64,000 nt of DNA from RUG12461 sp045657665 (GTDB lineage: Bacteria; Bacillota; Clostridia; Lachnospirales; Lachnospiraceae), in contig JAZOTN010000037.1 in assembly GCA_045657665.1 (NCBI GenBank), positions 1 to 64,000 of the forward strand, read 5' to 3'. The position numbers and the translations under genes are program-made. The notes beneath the pieces are model-generated. The model worked only from the letters and a program-made list of their open reading frames with translations. It searched no databases and was not told the DNA's origin. Below are positions 16,618 to 24,397 of this stretch, one piece after another (within the stretch, counting starts at the first letter, position 1; every line of letters starts with the position of its first letter).

Positions 16618-17176
16618 TAGTGCATTTTCAATACGTGATATAGCCCGGATCGGGCTCATGGTTGCTGTTATTGAAGTTTCGAAGTTCGCACTGAGCGGTT
16701 TGCCAAATATTGAGCTCACCAGTTTCTGGCTCATAATGTTCACATTATTCTTCGGATGGAAGATTGTTGCGGTTGTTCCAGTATTTATCCTGATAGAAGG
16801 GGCTCTTTATGGTATCCACCTCTGGTGGATCATGTATCTGTACGCATGGCCGCTGTTGGTTTTTATTGCATGGCTGTTTCGAAAGAATACATCTGCCATC
16901 CTGTGGGCAATTATTTCTGGAATATTTGGTCTTAGCTTCGGTGCATTATGCTCTATCCCTTATTTTTTTATAGGAATGTCGGCCGGTGGTATAGGTGCGG
17001 GTTTTCGGAATGCTTTTGTATGGTGGACAGCAGGAATTCCCTGGGATCTCATACACTGTGCAGGCAACTTCATAATCATGCTTGTTCTGTATCATCCGGT
17101 TTCAAAAGCAATGAATTGGGTTCAAAGAGACCATTCTTCATCTCCTCCCGATTCTCCTCAGGCGCCATCCGATTGA
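16601..17176 (+). CDS. ECF transporter S component, probably for cobalamin or a precursor
   Basis: A 191-aa integral membrane protein with about five to six helices (ELTSFWLIMFTLFFGWKIVA, WWIMYLYAWPLLVFIAWLF and others), typical of the substrate-binding subunit of ECF importers. It lies downstream of a B12 riboswitch and a DUF4430 gene, which points to corrinoids as substrate. No EcfA or EcfT gene is nearby, so it would use a shared energising module encoded elsewhere (group II ECF). The Ser/Pro-rich C-terminus overlaps the convergent HAD gene by 19 bases. Confidence 0.8.
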   Translation: MKKHSNSAFSIRDIARIGLMVAVIEVSKFALSGLPNIELTSFWLIMFTLFFGWKIVAVVPVFILIEGALYGIHLWWIMYLYAWPLLVFIAWLFRKNTSAILWAIISGIFGLSFGALCSIPYFFIGMSAGGIGAGFRNAFVWWTAGIPWDLIHCAGNFIIMLVLYHPVSKAMNWVQRDHSSSPPDSPQAPSD

Positions 17177-17778
17177 GCTTCCCCTGTCTCCCGGTTGAGC
17201 TGTTCCATGGCGCCCTGAACAGTGTCGACACGGATCGCGTGAAGCCCGAAAACGATGGCAGCGTCGACGTTGTCGGCATTGTCGTCCAGGAATACCGTTT
17301 CGGAAGGCGTCAGTGAGTACTTTTCGCAGATCGTGCGATAGATGGCGGGGTCAGGCTTGAGGAGATGTACTTCATAGGAAAAGACGCCGCCGTCCATTTC
17401 ATCAAGGAAACAGAGCGCGTCCGGATTCTGCTGACGGAGCCGGAGCGAGTAGTTGGAAAGGAAAAGGATGCGGTAACCCCTTGCTTTCAGGTCGCGGATC
17501 CAAGGAAGCGTCGTTTCCCGAAGCTCCACCGTTTCGCCGATCCGGCTCATGGTGAGACGGATCTCCTTTTCCAGCTCCGGCTTTTGCCGGATCATTGCAG
17601 AGATGATTTCTTCATCAGACATCACGCCCCTGTCAAATTCATTCCAGAGGCGGCTTTCCCAGATCGCTTTTTCAAGCTCTTTTATGAGAGCTTCATCTTC
17701 AAACAGGCTGTGGATATACTCATTCCAGTTGAAATCCACCAGCACCATCCCGATATCAAAAATAATGGTCTTAATCAT
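17158..17778 (-). CDS. HAD-superfamily hydrolase, subclass IA (YihX-like)
   Basis: 206 aa. Motif I is FDIGMVLVDF, where the second acidic residue is replaced by Gly as in YihX-type sugar-phosphate phosphatases. LFLSNYS is motif II, the Lys is in LLKPDPAIY, and LDDNADNVDAA is motif IV. It is expected to dephosphorylate a small cytosolic phosphate ester such as a sugar phosphate. Its -10 box (TATAAT, minus strand, 17790-17785) lies 6 bases before the ATG, so the mRNA is predicted to be leaderless. It is divergent from the M48-like gene. Confidence 0.85.
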   Translation of the reverse strand: MIKTIIFDIGMVLVDFNWNEYIHSLFEDEALIKELEKAIWESRLWNEFDRGVMSDEEIISAMIRQKPELEKEIRLTMSRIGETVELRETTLPWIRDLKARGYRILFLSNYSLRLRQQNPDALCFLDEMDGGVFSYEVHLLKPDPAIYRTICEKYSLTPSETVFLDDNADNVDAAIVFGLHAIRVDTVQGAMEQLNRETGEAQSDGA

Positions 17779-17784
17779 GCGCCT

Positions 17785-17834
17785 ATTATAAGGGATAGGG
17801 TACTCTTGTGCAACCGATGCCGGATCCTTATAAT
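17785..17834. promoter_or_regulatory. Back-to-back promoters with overlapping -35 boxes
   Basis: Minus strand: TTGCAC (17813-17808) and TATAAT (17790-17785), 17-base spacer, reading the HAD gene. Plus strand: TTGTGC (17806-17811) and TATAAT (17829-17834), 17-base spacer, reading the metalloprotease gene. The two -35 boxes overlap on the near-palindrome TTGTGCAA. Both -10 boxes are 6 to 8 bases from a start codon. Confidence 0.6.
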
Positions 17835-17842
17835 GATAGGAA

Positions 17843-18409
17843 ATGAAAGAGACAGATGATTTCGAAATCGTTTTCGTAAGAAAACAGGTAAAGCATTACA
17901 GCATTCATATTGCCGGAAACGGGGACGTCCATGTCACGGTACCGATGCGCGGTACATATAAAGAGGCGGAACGTTTTGTAAGGGAAAAGCAGGACTGGAT
18001 CCTGAAAAAACGAAGGGAACAGCAGCGACGGATCGAGCTTGTTCCTGAAGAACTTTCCTTTCGCCTGGAGGACATGGAAGAGATCAAAAACATGGTGAAG
18101 GCAATATTCCCGCGTTTTGCGTCATTTGCGATCCCGTTTCCCGTGATAAAGTTTCGCCTTATGAGAGGACGCTGGGGGAGCTGCTCAAAAGCAAAGCGGG
18201 AGATCACGCTGAATAAACTGTGCAAGCTCCTTCCGATGGACTGCCGGGAATATGTCATTGCGCACGAATTATCCCATCTCAAAGAAGCAAATCACAGCAG
18301 GCGCTTTTATCAGGTGCTGGAGACGGCGCTCCCGGATTACCGGGAACGGGAAAAAAAGCTGGATCACTTTCGGATTGCGCGTCGGGAAAACTTGAAATCG
18401 TTTTCGTGA
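17843..18409 (+). CDS. YgjP/SprT-like M48-family metallopeptidase
   Basis: 188 aa. The zinc-binding motif HELSH sits in VIAHELSHLKEANHSRRF, with the third ligand His shortly after, and RGRWGSCSKAKREITLN is the conserved YgjP (DUF45) segment. It is cytoplasmic, with no signal peptide. Members are predicted zinc proteases whose substrates are largely unknown. The only plausible start, ATG 17843, is 8 bases after the -10 box, so the transcript has almost no leader. A 14-base direct repeat (GAAATCGTTTTCGT) occurs near both ends of the gene, at 17864 and 18394. Confidence 0.85.
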   Translation: MKETDDFEIVFVRKQVKHYSIHIAGNGDVHVTVPMRGTYKEAERFVREKQDWILKKRREQQRRIELVPEELSFRLEDMEEIKNMVKAIFPRFASFAIPFPVIKFRLMRGRWGSCSKAKREITLNKLCKLLPMDCREYVIAHELSHLKEANHSRRFYQVLETALPDYREREKKLDHFRIARRENLKSFS

Positions 18410-18429
18410 TTTTATATACTAAGAGATAT

Positions 18430-18580
18430 TATGATGCTGGGGTCAAAAGTGCCATGCGATGAAATCGCATGTGCACTTTGCACGAAGAATCGCTCTGACA
18501 TGCTGGCATGTCGAGGCGATTCCTTGTGCAAAGGTCACAATGTCACTTTGTGACATGTGACTTTTGACCCCGATATCATA
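18430..18580. repeat. REP-like nested palindromic element, 151 bp
   Basis: The outer arms are TATGAT and ATCATA, then GGGGTCAAAAGT (18439-18450) with ACTTTTGACCCC (18560-18571). Inside are TTTGCAC with GTGCAAA, ATGCGAT-gaa-ATCGCAT (18454-18470), GAATCGC and GACATGC with their complements (18487-18522), and CACAATGTCAC with GTGACATGTG. The single strand can fold into a multi-branched cruciform. There is no ORF. It lies 24 bases before the rel gene. Size and structure suggest a REPIN or MITE-type element. Confidence 0.85.
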
Positions 18581-18604
18581 TTCTTATGAAAGGAGGAGAC
18601 CGGA

Positions 18605-20935
18605 ATGTCTGATTTTTCGACCGAAAAAACCGAAAAGCTGGAAGAACTGGAACAGCGTGTTAAACCGAAATCCGGAAGCCTCCTTCAGGTCAGTGAGTTT
18701 ACCGAACCGGAGGAGCTTTACGATCAGCTGATCAAAAGCGTCCGGCGTTACCATCCTTCCGATGATATTTCCCTGATAGAAAAAGCATATCGTACCGCGG
18801 ACCGCGCGCATAACGGGCAGACACGGCGTTCCGGCGAGGCATATATCATTCATCCCCTTTCCGTGTCCCTGATCCTTGCAGAGCTTGAAATGGACAAGGA
18901 GACGATCATTGCAGGACTTCTTCATGATGTGGTGGAGGATACGGTCCTTACGACAGAGGATATCAAGCGGGATTTCAGTGAGGAAGTCGCGCTGCTCGTG
19001 GACGGGATGACAAAACTCCAGAATCTCCAGCTTCCCGCGCCGGTTGCGGATAAGCGCCAGGAGCGGTTTGAGCTTCAGGCGGAAAACCTTCGGAAGATGT
19101 TTCTGGCAATGGCGAAGGATATTCGCGTCATTATTATCAAGCTTGCGGACCGGCTCCATAATATGAGGACGCTCCGCTATCAGCCCAGGGAGTCGCAGAT
19201 CCGGATCGCGCGTGAGACGCAGGAGATTTACGCACCGATCGCGCAGCGCCTCGGTATCAGCAGGATCAAGATCGAGCTGGATGATCTGGCCCTGAAATAT
19301 CTGGAGCCGGAAGCCTATTATGACCTTGTGGAAAAAGTGGCACTTCGTAAGGATGTCCGGGAAGAGTATATCGGCAACCTTGTCCACGAGGTTCGGGAAG
19401 CCATAGAAGAGGAGCATATCGAGGCGGATGTTGACGGAAGAGCCAAGCACTTCTTCAGTATTTACAAAAAAATGGTCAACCAGCATAAGACGATCGATCA
19501 GATCTACGACCTTTTTGCAATCCGGATCATTGTGCATACGATCAAAGACTGCTATGCGGCGCTGGGGATCATTCATGAGATCTATAAGCCTGTTCCGGGA
19601 CGGTTTAAGGACTATATCGCAATGCCGAAGCCGAACATGTACCAGTCACTTCATACCACGCTGATCGGTCATGACGGACGCCCGTTTGAAATCCAGATCC
19701 GGACCTATGAGATGCACCGTACCGCCGAATACGGTATCGCGGCACACTGGAAATATAAGGAAGCCTCCAACGGAAAAAGCGTAGAAGGACAGGAGGAGGA
19801 GAAGCTCTCCTGGCTACGCCAGATCCTGGAATGGCAGCAGGATATGTCGGATAACCGCGAGTTCATGAGCCTTCTGAAAAGTGACCTGAACCTGTTCTCC
19901 GATATGGTGTTCTGCTTTACTCCGTCGGGCGATGTCAAGAATCTGCCGATGGGTTCGACTCCTGTGGATTTCGCGTACAGCATCCATTCCGCCGTCGGAA
20001 ACAAGATGGTGGGTGCCAAGGTAAACGGAAAGCTGGTTCCCATTGAGTATGAGATCCAGAACGGTGACCGGATTGAGATCATCACATCCCAGAATTCGAA
20101 GGGACCGAGCGCTGACTGGCTTTCCATCGTAAAGAGTACGCAGGCGAAAAACAAGATTAACCAGTGGTTCCGCAGTGAGCTGAAGGAAGAGAACATTACA
20201 AAAGGAAAAGAACTGATCGCTGCCTATTGTAAAGCCAAGGCGATCAACTTTTCGGACATTAACAAGCCCGAGTATCAGCAGAGGACGATCCGGAAATACG
20301 GATATCACGACTGGGATGCTCTGCTTGCTTCTGTCGGACGCGGAGGGCTTTCCGAGGGTCAGATTGTCAACAAGATGGTCGAAGAATATAAAAAAGACCA
20401 TCCGGATATCATCAGCGATGAAGAGCTGATGGAAAGTATCAATGAGAACACCAGGAAGCCAGAGATCGCGCACAGCAAGAGCGGGATCACGGTAAAAGGG
20501 ATCCATGACGTGGCGGTGCATTTTTCCAAATGCTGCAGTCCCGTGCCCGGTGATGAGATCGTCGGCTTTGTGACGAGAGGGCGAGGGGTTTCCATTCACC
20601 GGACAGACTGTGTCAATATCATGAACCTTTCCGAAATGGAAAAATCCCGCCTTATTGACGCAGAGTGGCAGCAGGAGGCCATCGATGCGGGAGGCCTTTA
20701 TATAGCGGAGATCCGGATCTTCAGTCATGACCGTACCGGCTTGCTTGTGGATGTTTCGAAGGTGTTCACGGAATCCGAGATCAGCATCCGTTCGATCAAT
20801 TCCAGCACCAACAAACAGGGAGTGGTGACGCTTTCCGTGGCATTTACGGTGCAGAACAAGGATCAGCTGGCATCGCTTGTCGCGAAGGTAAGGCAGATTG
20901 AAGGCGTGATCGATATCGAAAGAACTACGGGGTAG
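18605..20935 (+). CDS. rel: Bifunctional (p)ppGpp synthetase/hydrolase
   Basis: The 776-aa stringent-response enzyme makes and degrades (p)ppGpp in the cytoplasm. Domains in order: HD hydrolase (IIHPLSVSLILAELEMD, LLHDVVEDT), synthetase (YDLFAIRIIVHTIKDCYAAL, GRFKDYIAMPKPNMYQSLHT), TGS (FTPSGDVKNLPMGSTPVDFA), helical and CC regions (HFSKCCSPVPGDE), and C-terminal ACT. Length and order are those of long RSH proteins. ATG 18605 follows AAAGGAGGAG. It heads a tight run with the MBL hydrolase and hemZ, a conserved order in Clostridia. Confidence 0.97.
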   Translation: MSDFSTEKTEKLEELEQRVKPKSGSLLQVSEFTEPEELYDQLIKSVRRYHPSDDISLIEKAYRTADRAHNGQTRRSGEAYIIHPLSVSLILAELEMDKETIIAGLLHDVVEDTVLTTEDIKRDFSEEVALLVDGMTKLQNLQLPAPVADKRQERFELQAENLRKMFLAMAKDIRVIIIKLADRLHNMRTLRYQPRESQIRIARETQEIYAPIAQRLGISRIKIELDDLALKYLEPEAYYDLVEKVALRKDVREEYIGNLVHEVREAIEEEHIEADVDGRAKHFFSIYKKMVNQHKTIDQIYDLFAIRIIVHTIKDCYAALGIIHEIYKPVPGRFKDYIAMPKPNMYQSLHTTLIGHDGRPFEIQIRTYEMHRTAEYGIAAHWKYKEASNGKSVEGQEEEKLSWLRQILEWQQDMSDNREFMSLLKSDLNLFSDMVFCFTPSGDVKNLPMGSTPVDFAYSIHSAVGNKMVGAKVNGKLVPIEYEIQNGDRIEIITSQNSKGPSADWLSIVKSTQAKNKINQWFRSELKEENITKGKELIAAYCKAKAINFSDINKPEYQQRTIRKYGYHDWDALLASVGRGGLSEGQIVNKMVEEYKKDHPDIISDEELMESINENTRKPEIAHSKSGITVKGIHDVAVHFSKCCSPVPGDEIVGFVTRGRGVSIHRTDCVNIMNLSEMEKSRLIDAEWQQEAIDAGGLYIAEIRIFSHDRTGLLVDVSKVFTESEISIRSINSSTNKQGVVTLSVAFTVQNKDQLASLVAKVRQIEGVIDIERTTG

Positions 20936-20939
20936 GAAT

Positions 20940-21569
20940 ATGGGAAATCTGGAAATACGTTCCCTCGTTGTTGGGGAAGTGGCGACCAACTGTTATCTGG
21001 CAGCAAATAAAGAGACAAAGGAAGCCGTGATCATTGATCCGGGCGATGAAGCAGGCCGGATCGAAGCAGCAGTTCTGGAAAACGGATATCAACCGGCGGC
21101 GATCCTGCTGACACACGGGCATTTTGACCATGTGATGGTAGCTGAGTCCCTTGCGGCGAAATACGGGATTGAAATCTATGCGTTGGAGCAGGAAAAGGAA
21201 ACGCTGGAGGATCCGGGGGTGAATCTTTGCGGGATGATCGGACGGTTCGAGATCTACCATGCGACCAAGTACGTGAAAGAAGAAGATGTACTGAATCTTG
21301 CCGGTTTTTCATTTCGCGTGATCCATACGCCCGGGCATACACCAGGAGGATGCTGCTATTACATCGAGGAGGAAAAGACCCTGTTTTCCGGCGACACCTT
21401 ATATGAAGGGACGATCGGCAGGACGGATTTTCCGAAGGGAAGCATGAGGGAGCTTATAGACGGGATCCGCAGCAAGCTTCTGACTCTTCCGGAGGATACG
21501 ACTGTTTATCCCGGGCATATGGGCGTAACCACGATCGGACAGGAGAAACGGCACAACATGTTTCTTTGA
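20940..21569 (+). CDS. MBL-fold metallohydrolase, glyoxalase II-like
   Basis: 209 aa. The metal motif THGHFDHV, a HTPGHTPGG segment and the C-terminal YPGHMGVTTIG mark a small glyoxalase II-type hydrolase that would bind two metal ions. The substrate is likely a thioester, but it is not defined for this subgroup. The start codon is 5 bases after the rel stop, so translation is probably coupled. It is always close to rel and hemZ in relatives. Confidence 0.9.
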   Translation: MGNLEIRSLVVGEVATNCYLAANKETKEAVIIDPGDEAGRIEAAVLENGYQPAAILLTHGHFDHVMVAESLAAKYGIEIYALEQEKETLEDPGVNLCGMIGRFEIYHATKYVKEEDVLNLAGFSFRVIHTPGHTPGGCCYYIEEEKTLFSGDTLYEGTIGRTDFPKGSMRELIDGIRSKLLTLPEDTTVYPGHMGVTTIGQEKRHNMFL

Positions 21570-21593
21570 GCTGCTGTGCGGGAGAAATAAAGT

Positions 21594-23009
21594 TTGGTTT
21601 TAATAAATATAGATAAGCAGGAATTTGAATACGACATCCACTCTCTGGTAAAAGCTTTTTACCCGGAAGAGGATGTCGTTGTTTTATATCCCGGGAAAAA
21701 GAAACCGGATGTCATTCCGGCACGGGAGATGTATATCGAGATTCCGACAGAAAGCCCGGAAAGAAGGGGGAACAAAGATAAATTAAAACAGGATTTATAT
21801 AACAGGCTGGTAAAAGAGACCGGAAAAGAGCTTCCGTGGGGATCTCTTACCGGAATACGTCCGGTAAAGATCGCGATGAAAATGCTGGACGAGGGAGCCT
21901 CGGAGGAGTCCATCGGCCGTCATATGAAGGAAACGTATTTCTGTGCGGACGAAAAGATCCGGCTTTCCGTTGAGATCGCGGAAAGAGAAAGGGAACTGCT
22001 TTCTGCGCTGGATACGGAAAACGGATACAGCCTTTACGTCGGGATCCCGTTCTGTCCGACGACCTGTCTTTATTGTTCCTTTGCGTCCTATCCGATGAAA
22101 GCATACGAAAAACAGGTGGAACCCTATCTTCAGGCACTCGCTCGGGAGATCGCTGCCACGGCAGAGCTGTTTCGCGGACGGAAGCTCAACACGGTTTACA
22201 TTGGCGGAGGAACACCTACATCGTTGTCGGCGGAAGATCTGTCAGGGATTATCGGTAAAATAAAATCAGAATTTAATCTCGATCACTGCGTGGAATTTAC
22301 CGTGGAGGCAGGAAGACCAGACAGTATCACGGAGGAGAAGCTTGCTGCTCTGAGGGAAAACGGAGTGACCCGCATTTCCGTGAATCCGCAGACTTTTTCA
22401 CAGAAGACGCTTGATCTGATCGGACGGCATCATACCGTAGAACAGACCGTATCAAGCTATCGCCTGGCCAGAACGATGGGATTCGATAATATAAATATGG
22501 ATTTAATTTTGGGACTACCGGGTGAAAACATCGAGGATATCCGCCATACGATGAGCGTGATCGAGGAGCTTGCACCGGATGATGTGACGGTACATTCGCT
22601 GGCGATAAAACGTGCTTCCAGACTGAAACTTCAGATGGAGGAATACCGGAAATACCAGATGGAAAACACCAGCGAGCAGATGAAGATCACGGAAGATTCC
22701 TGCCGCCGGATGGGTCTGACACCGTATTATCTGTACCGTCAGAAGAATATGGCAGGCAATTTTGAAAATGTCGGTTATGCCGCGCCCGGAAAGGCCGGCA
22801 TCTATAATGTTCTGATCATGGAGGAAGTCCAGGACATTCTGGCACTGGGAGCCGGAACCGTCAGTAAGCACGTCCATCCGGAGGGGACCGGCGACGGCAA
22901 CGACCGCCTCATTACCCGCTGTGATACGGTGAAGGATCTGGATTTATACATTTCCCGGATTGATGAAATGGTGGAACGGAAGAGGAAATTATTCGGGACG
23001 GAGGGGTAA
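21594..23009 (+). CDS. hemZ: Coproporphyrinogen dehydrogenase-like radical SAM protein HemZ
   Basis: 471 aa. An N-terminal alpha/beta domain of about 130 residues precedes a radical SAM core whose 4Fe-4S cluster is bound by Cys154, Cys158 and Cys161 (CPTTCLYC). YIGGGTPTSLS and NMDLILGLPGE are the usual HemN/HemZ motifs. Family members are annotated as oxygen-independent coproporphyrinogen III oxidases, though the role of HemZ is less settled than that of HemN. The start is TTG 21594, preceded by GGGAGAAA. It is third in the rel-MBL-hemZ run. Confidence 0.93.
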   Translation: MVLINIDKQEFEYDIHSLVKAFYPEEDVVVLYPGKKKPDVIPAREMYIEIPTESPERRGNKDKLKQDLYNRLVKETGKELPWGSLTGIRPVKIAMKMLDEGASEESIGRHMKETYFCADEKIRLSVEIAERERELLSALDTENGYSLYVGIPFCPTTCLYCSFASYPMKAYEKQVEPYLQALAREIAATAELFRGRKLNTVYIGGGTPTSLSAEDLSGIIGKIKSEFNLDHCVEFTVEAGRPDSITEEKLAALRENGVTRISVNPQTFSQKTLDLIGRHHTVEQTVSSYRLARTMGFDNINMDLILGLPGENIEDIRHTMSVIEELAPDDVTVHSLAIKRASRLKLQMEEYRKYQMENTSEQMKITEDSCRRMGLTPYYLYRQKNMAGNFENVGYAAPGKAGIYNVLIMEEVQDILALGAGTVSKHVHPEGTGDGNDRLITRCDTVKDLDLYISRIDEMVERKRKLFGTEG

Positions 23010-23069
23010 TCTTGCGGCTATGGTCCGCATGTGATAAAATTCAAAATGTAGTAAGGGGGGGAAGAGATC

Positions 23070-23225
23070 ATGGATAAAGCGTTTCTAGTTGTCAGTGTTA
23101 TCAAAACAAATGCGATTCAGGTCATGAAGACATCGGACTTCGCGGATAATTATGCAGAGTACGAACCGCTTGCGGAGGCTGACAGTCAGGCAGAGGCGGA
23201 GGAGATGGCAAAAGGCTTTCAATAA
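23070..23225 (+). CDS. Small acidic hypothetical protein, 51 aa
   Basis: ATG 23070 follows a G-rich ribosome site (AAGGGGGGGAAGAG). The product begins MDKAFLVVSVIKTNAIQV and ends with a Glu/Ala-rich helix, EADSQAEAEEMAKGF. It is predicted to form a short beta-strand pair plus helix. I do not know its family. A terminator-like hairpin follows at 23289-23331, so it may be monocistronic or the tail of the hemZ transcript. Confidence 0.6.
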   Translation: MDKAFLVVSVIKTNAIQVMKTSDFADNYAEYEPLAEADSQAEAEEMAKGFQ

Positions 23226-23288
23226 ATGAGATCTCGTCACAGAGAGCTTATCAGGCATAAAAAATGAAGTCATAAAAAGAAAATCAAA

Positions 23289-23331
23289 GGATCGGCCGCG
23301 AATTCAGTCATGAATCAGAGGCTGGTCTTTT
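23289..23331 (+). terminator. Probable terminator after the small acidic ORF
   Basis: GATCGGCC pairs with GGCTGGTC (two G-T pairs) across a 22-base loop, followed by TTTTTG. The stem is moderate. Confidence 0.5.
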
Positions 23332-23411
23332 TGTTTTCGTGAAGTCTTTCGACCGGAGAGATATTATGATAGAATTTGTTCAATCGGGACTTCAAACATG
23401 GGGGGAAGATT

Positions 23412-23582
23412 ATGCTTTGTGATCATTGTGCCAACTATGAATATGATGAGGACGACGAAGCCTGGTACTGCGGGGTGAACATGGATGAGGACGATTATTA
23501 TCGCTTCCTGTCCGGCGGGAATAAGAACTGCCCGTTCTACCGAAGCGATGACGAGTACGAAGTCGTGAGACATCAGATGTAG
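23412..23582 (+). CDS. DUF6472 family small Cys protein
   Basis: 56 aa. MLCDHCANYEYDEDDEAWYC is followed by VNMDEDDYYRFLSGGNKNCP, giving four Cys in two pairs (CxxC and C...C), a likely zinc or iron-sulfur site. The start at ATG 23412 follows GGGGGAAGATT; the frame is open further upstream but without a ribosome site. It is highly acidic. Function unknown. It is 11 bases ahead of a methyltransferase gene and likely co-transcribed. Confidence 0.72.
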   Translation: MLCDHCANYEYDEDDEAWYCGVNMDEDDYYRFLSGGNKNCPFYRSDDEYEVVRHQM

Positions 23583-23593
23583 GAGGTGTTCAG

Positions 23594-24397
23594 ATGATTA
23601 TTGAGGATATTGATAACGGCAGAGCATTTGACTGGGGAAGAACTTCTGAGGATTATGCAAAATACAGAGACGTATATCCGCAGGAGTTCTATGACTATAT
23701 TTTGAAGCTTGGACTCTGCCGGGATGGCCAGAACGTTTTGGATATCGGCACCGGCACAGGGGTGCTCCCGAGAAACATGTACAAATACGGTGCAAAATGG
23801 ACCGGAACCGACATTGCAGCGAATCAGATTGAGCAGGCCAGGATACTTGCAAGGGAAGCAGGAATGAAGATTGATTTTTTTGTATCCGGCGCCGAAGAAG
23901 TGTCTTTCCCGGATGAAACTTTTGATGTGATTACAGCATGTCAGTGTATATGGTACTTTGATCACGACAAAACTTCGCTGAGCTTTGCGAAAATGCTCAA
24001 ACCGGGAGGAGAGTTTCTGATCCTGTATATGGGATGGCTTCCGTATGAGGACCCGATTGCGGGAAAAAGCGAAGAGATCATCCTGAAACATAATCCGAAC
24101 TGGACAGCATACGGAGATACGGTTCATCCTGTCTGGGTGCCCGAGCAGTATCTGTCCGGATTCGATCTGGTATCCCAAAGACAGTTTCGTATTGACATCC
24201 CGTTTACAAGAGAAGGGTGGCATGGACGAATGCGCGCCTGCAGAGGAGTCGGGGCTTCGATGTCACCGTCGGCATTGGCTGAATGGAATTCAGAACACAT
24301 GCATATGCTGGAAGAAAATGCACCGGAGAACTTTTCGGTAAGGCATTATATATCGATAGCAGAACTAAGGGTGAATGAAAAGGGTTATAAAAGATGA
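23594..24397 (+). CDS. Class I SAM-dependent methyltransferase
   Basis: 267 aa. SAM-binding motif I is VLDIGTGTGVLPRNM, followed by the acidic TGTDIAANQIEQAR, motif FPDETFDVITACQCIWYF and a MLKPGGEFLILYMG strand, the UbiE/Methyltransf_11 layout. The start follows GTAGGAGGTG. The C-terminal region is basic and has Trp/Arg-rich segments. The substrate is unknown. It overlaps the next gene by ATGA, so the pair is translationally coupled. Confidence 0.87.
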   Translation: MIIEDIDNGRAFDWGRTSEDYAKYRDVYPQEFYDYILKLGLCRDGQNVLDIGTGTGVLPRNMYKYGAKWTGTDIAANQIEQARILAREAGMKIDFFVSGAEEVSFPDETFDVITACQCIWYFDHDKTSLSFAKMLKPGGEFLILYMGWLPYEDPIAGKSEEIILKHNPNWTAYGDTVHPVWVPEQYLSGFDLVSQRQFRIDIPFTREGWHGRMRACRGVGASMSPSALAEWNSEHMHMLEENAPENFSVRHYISIAELRVNEKGYKR

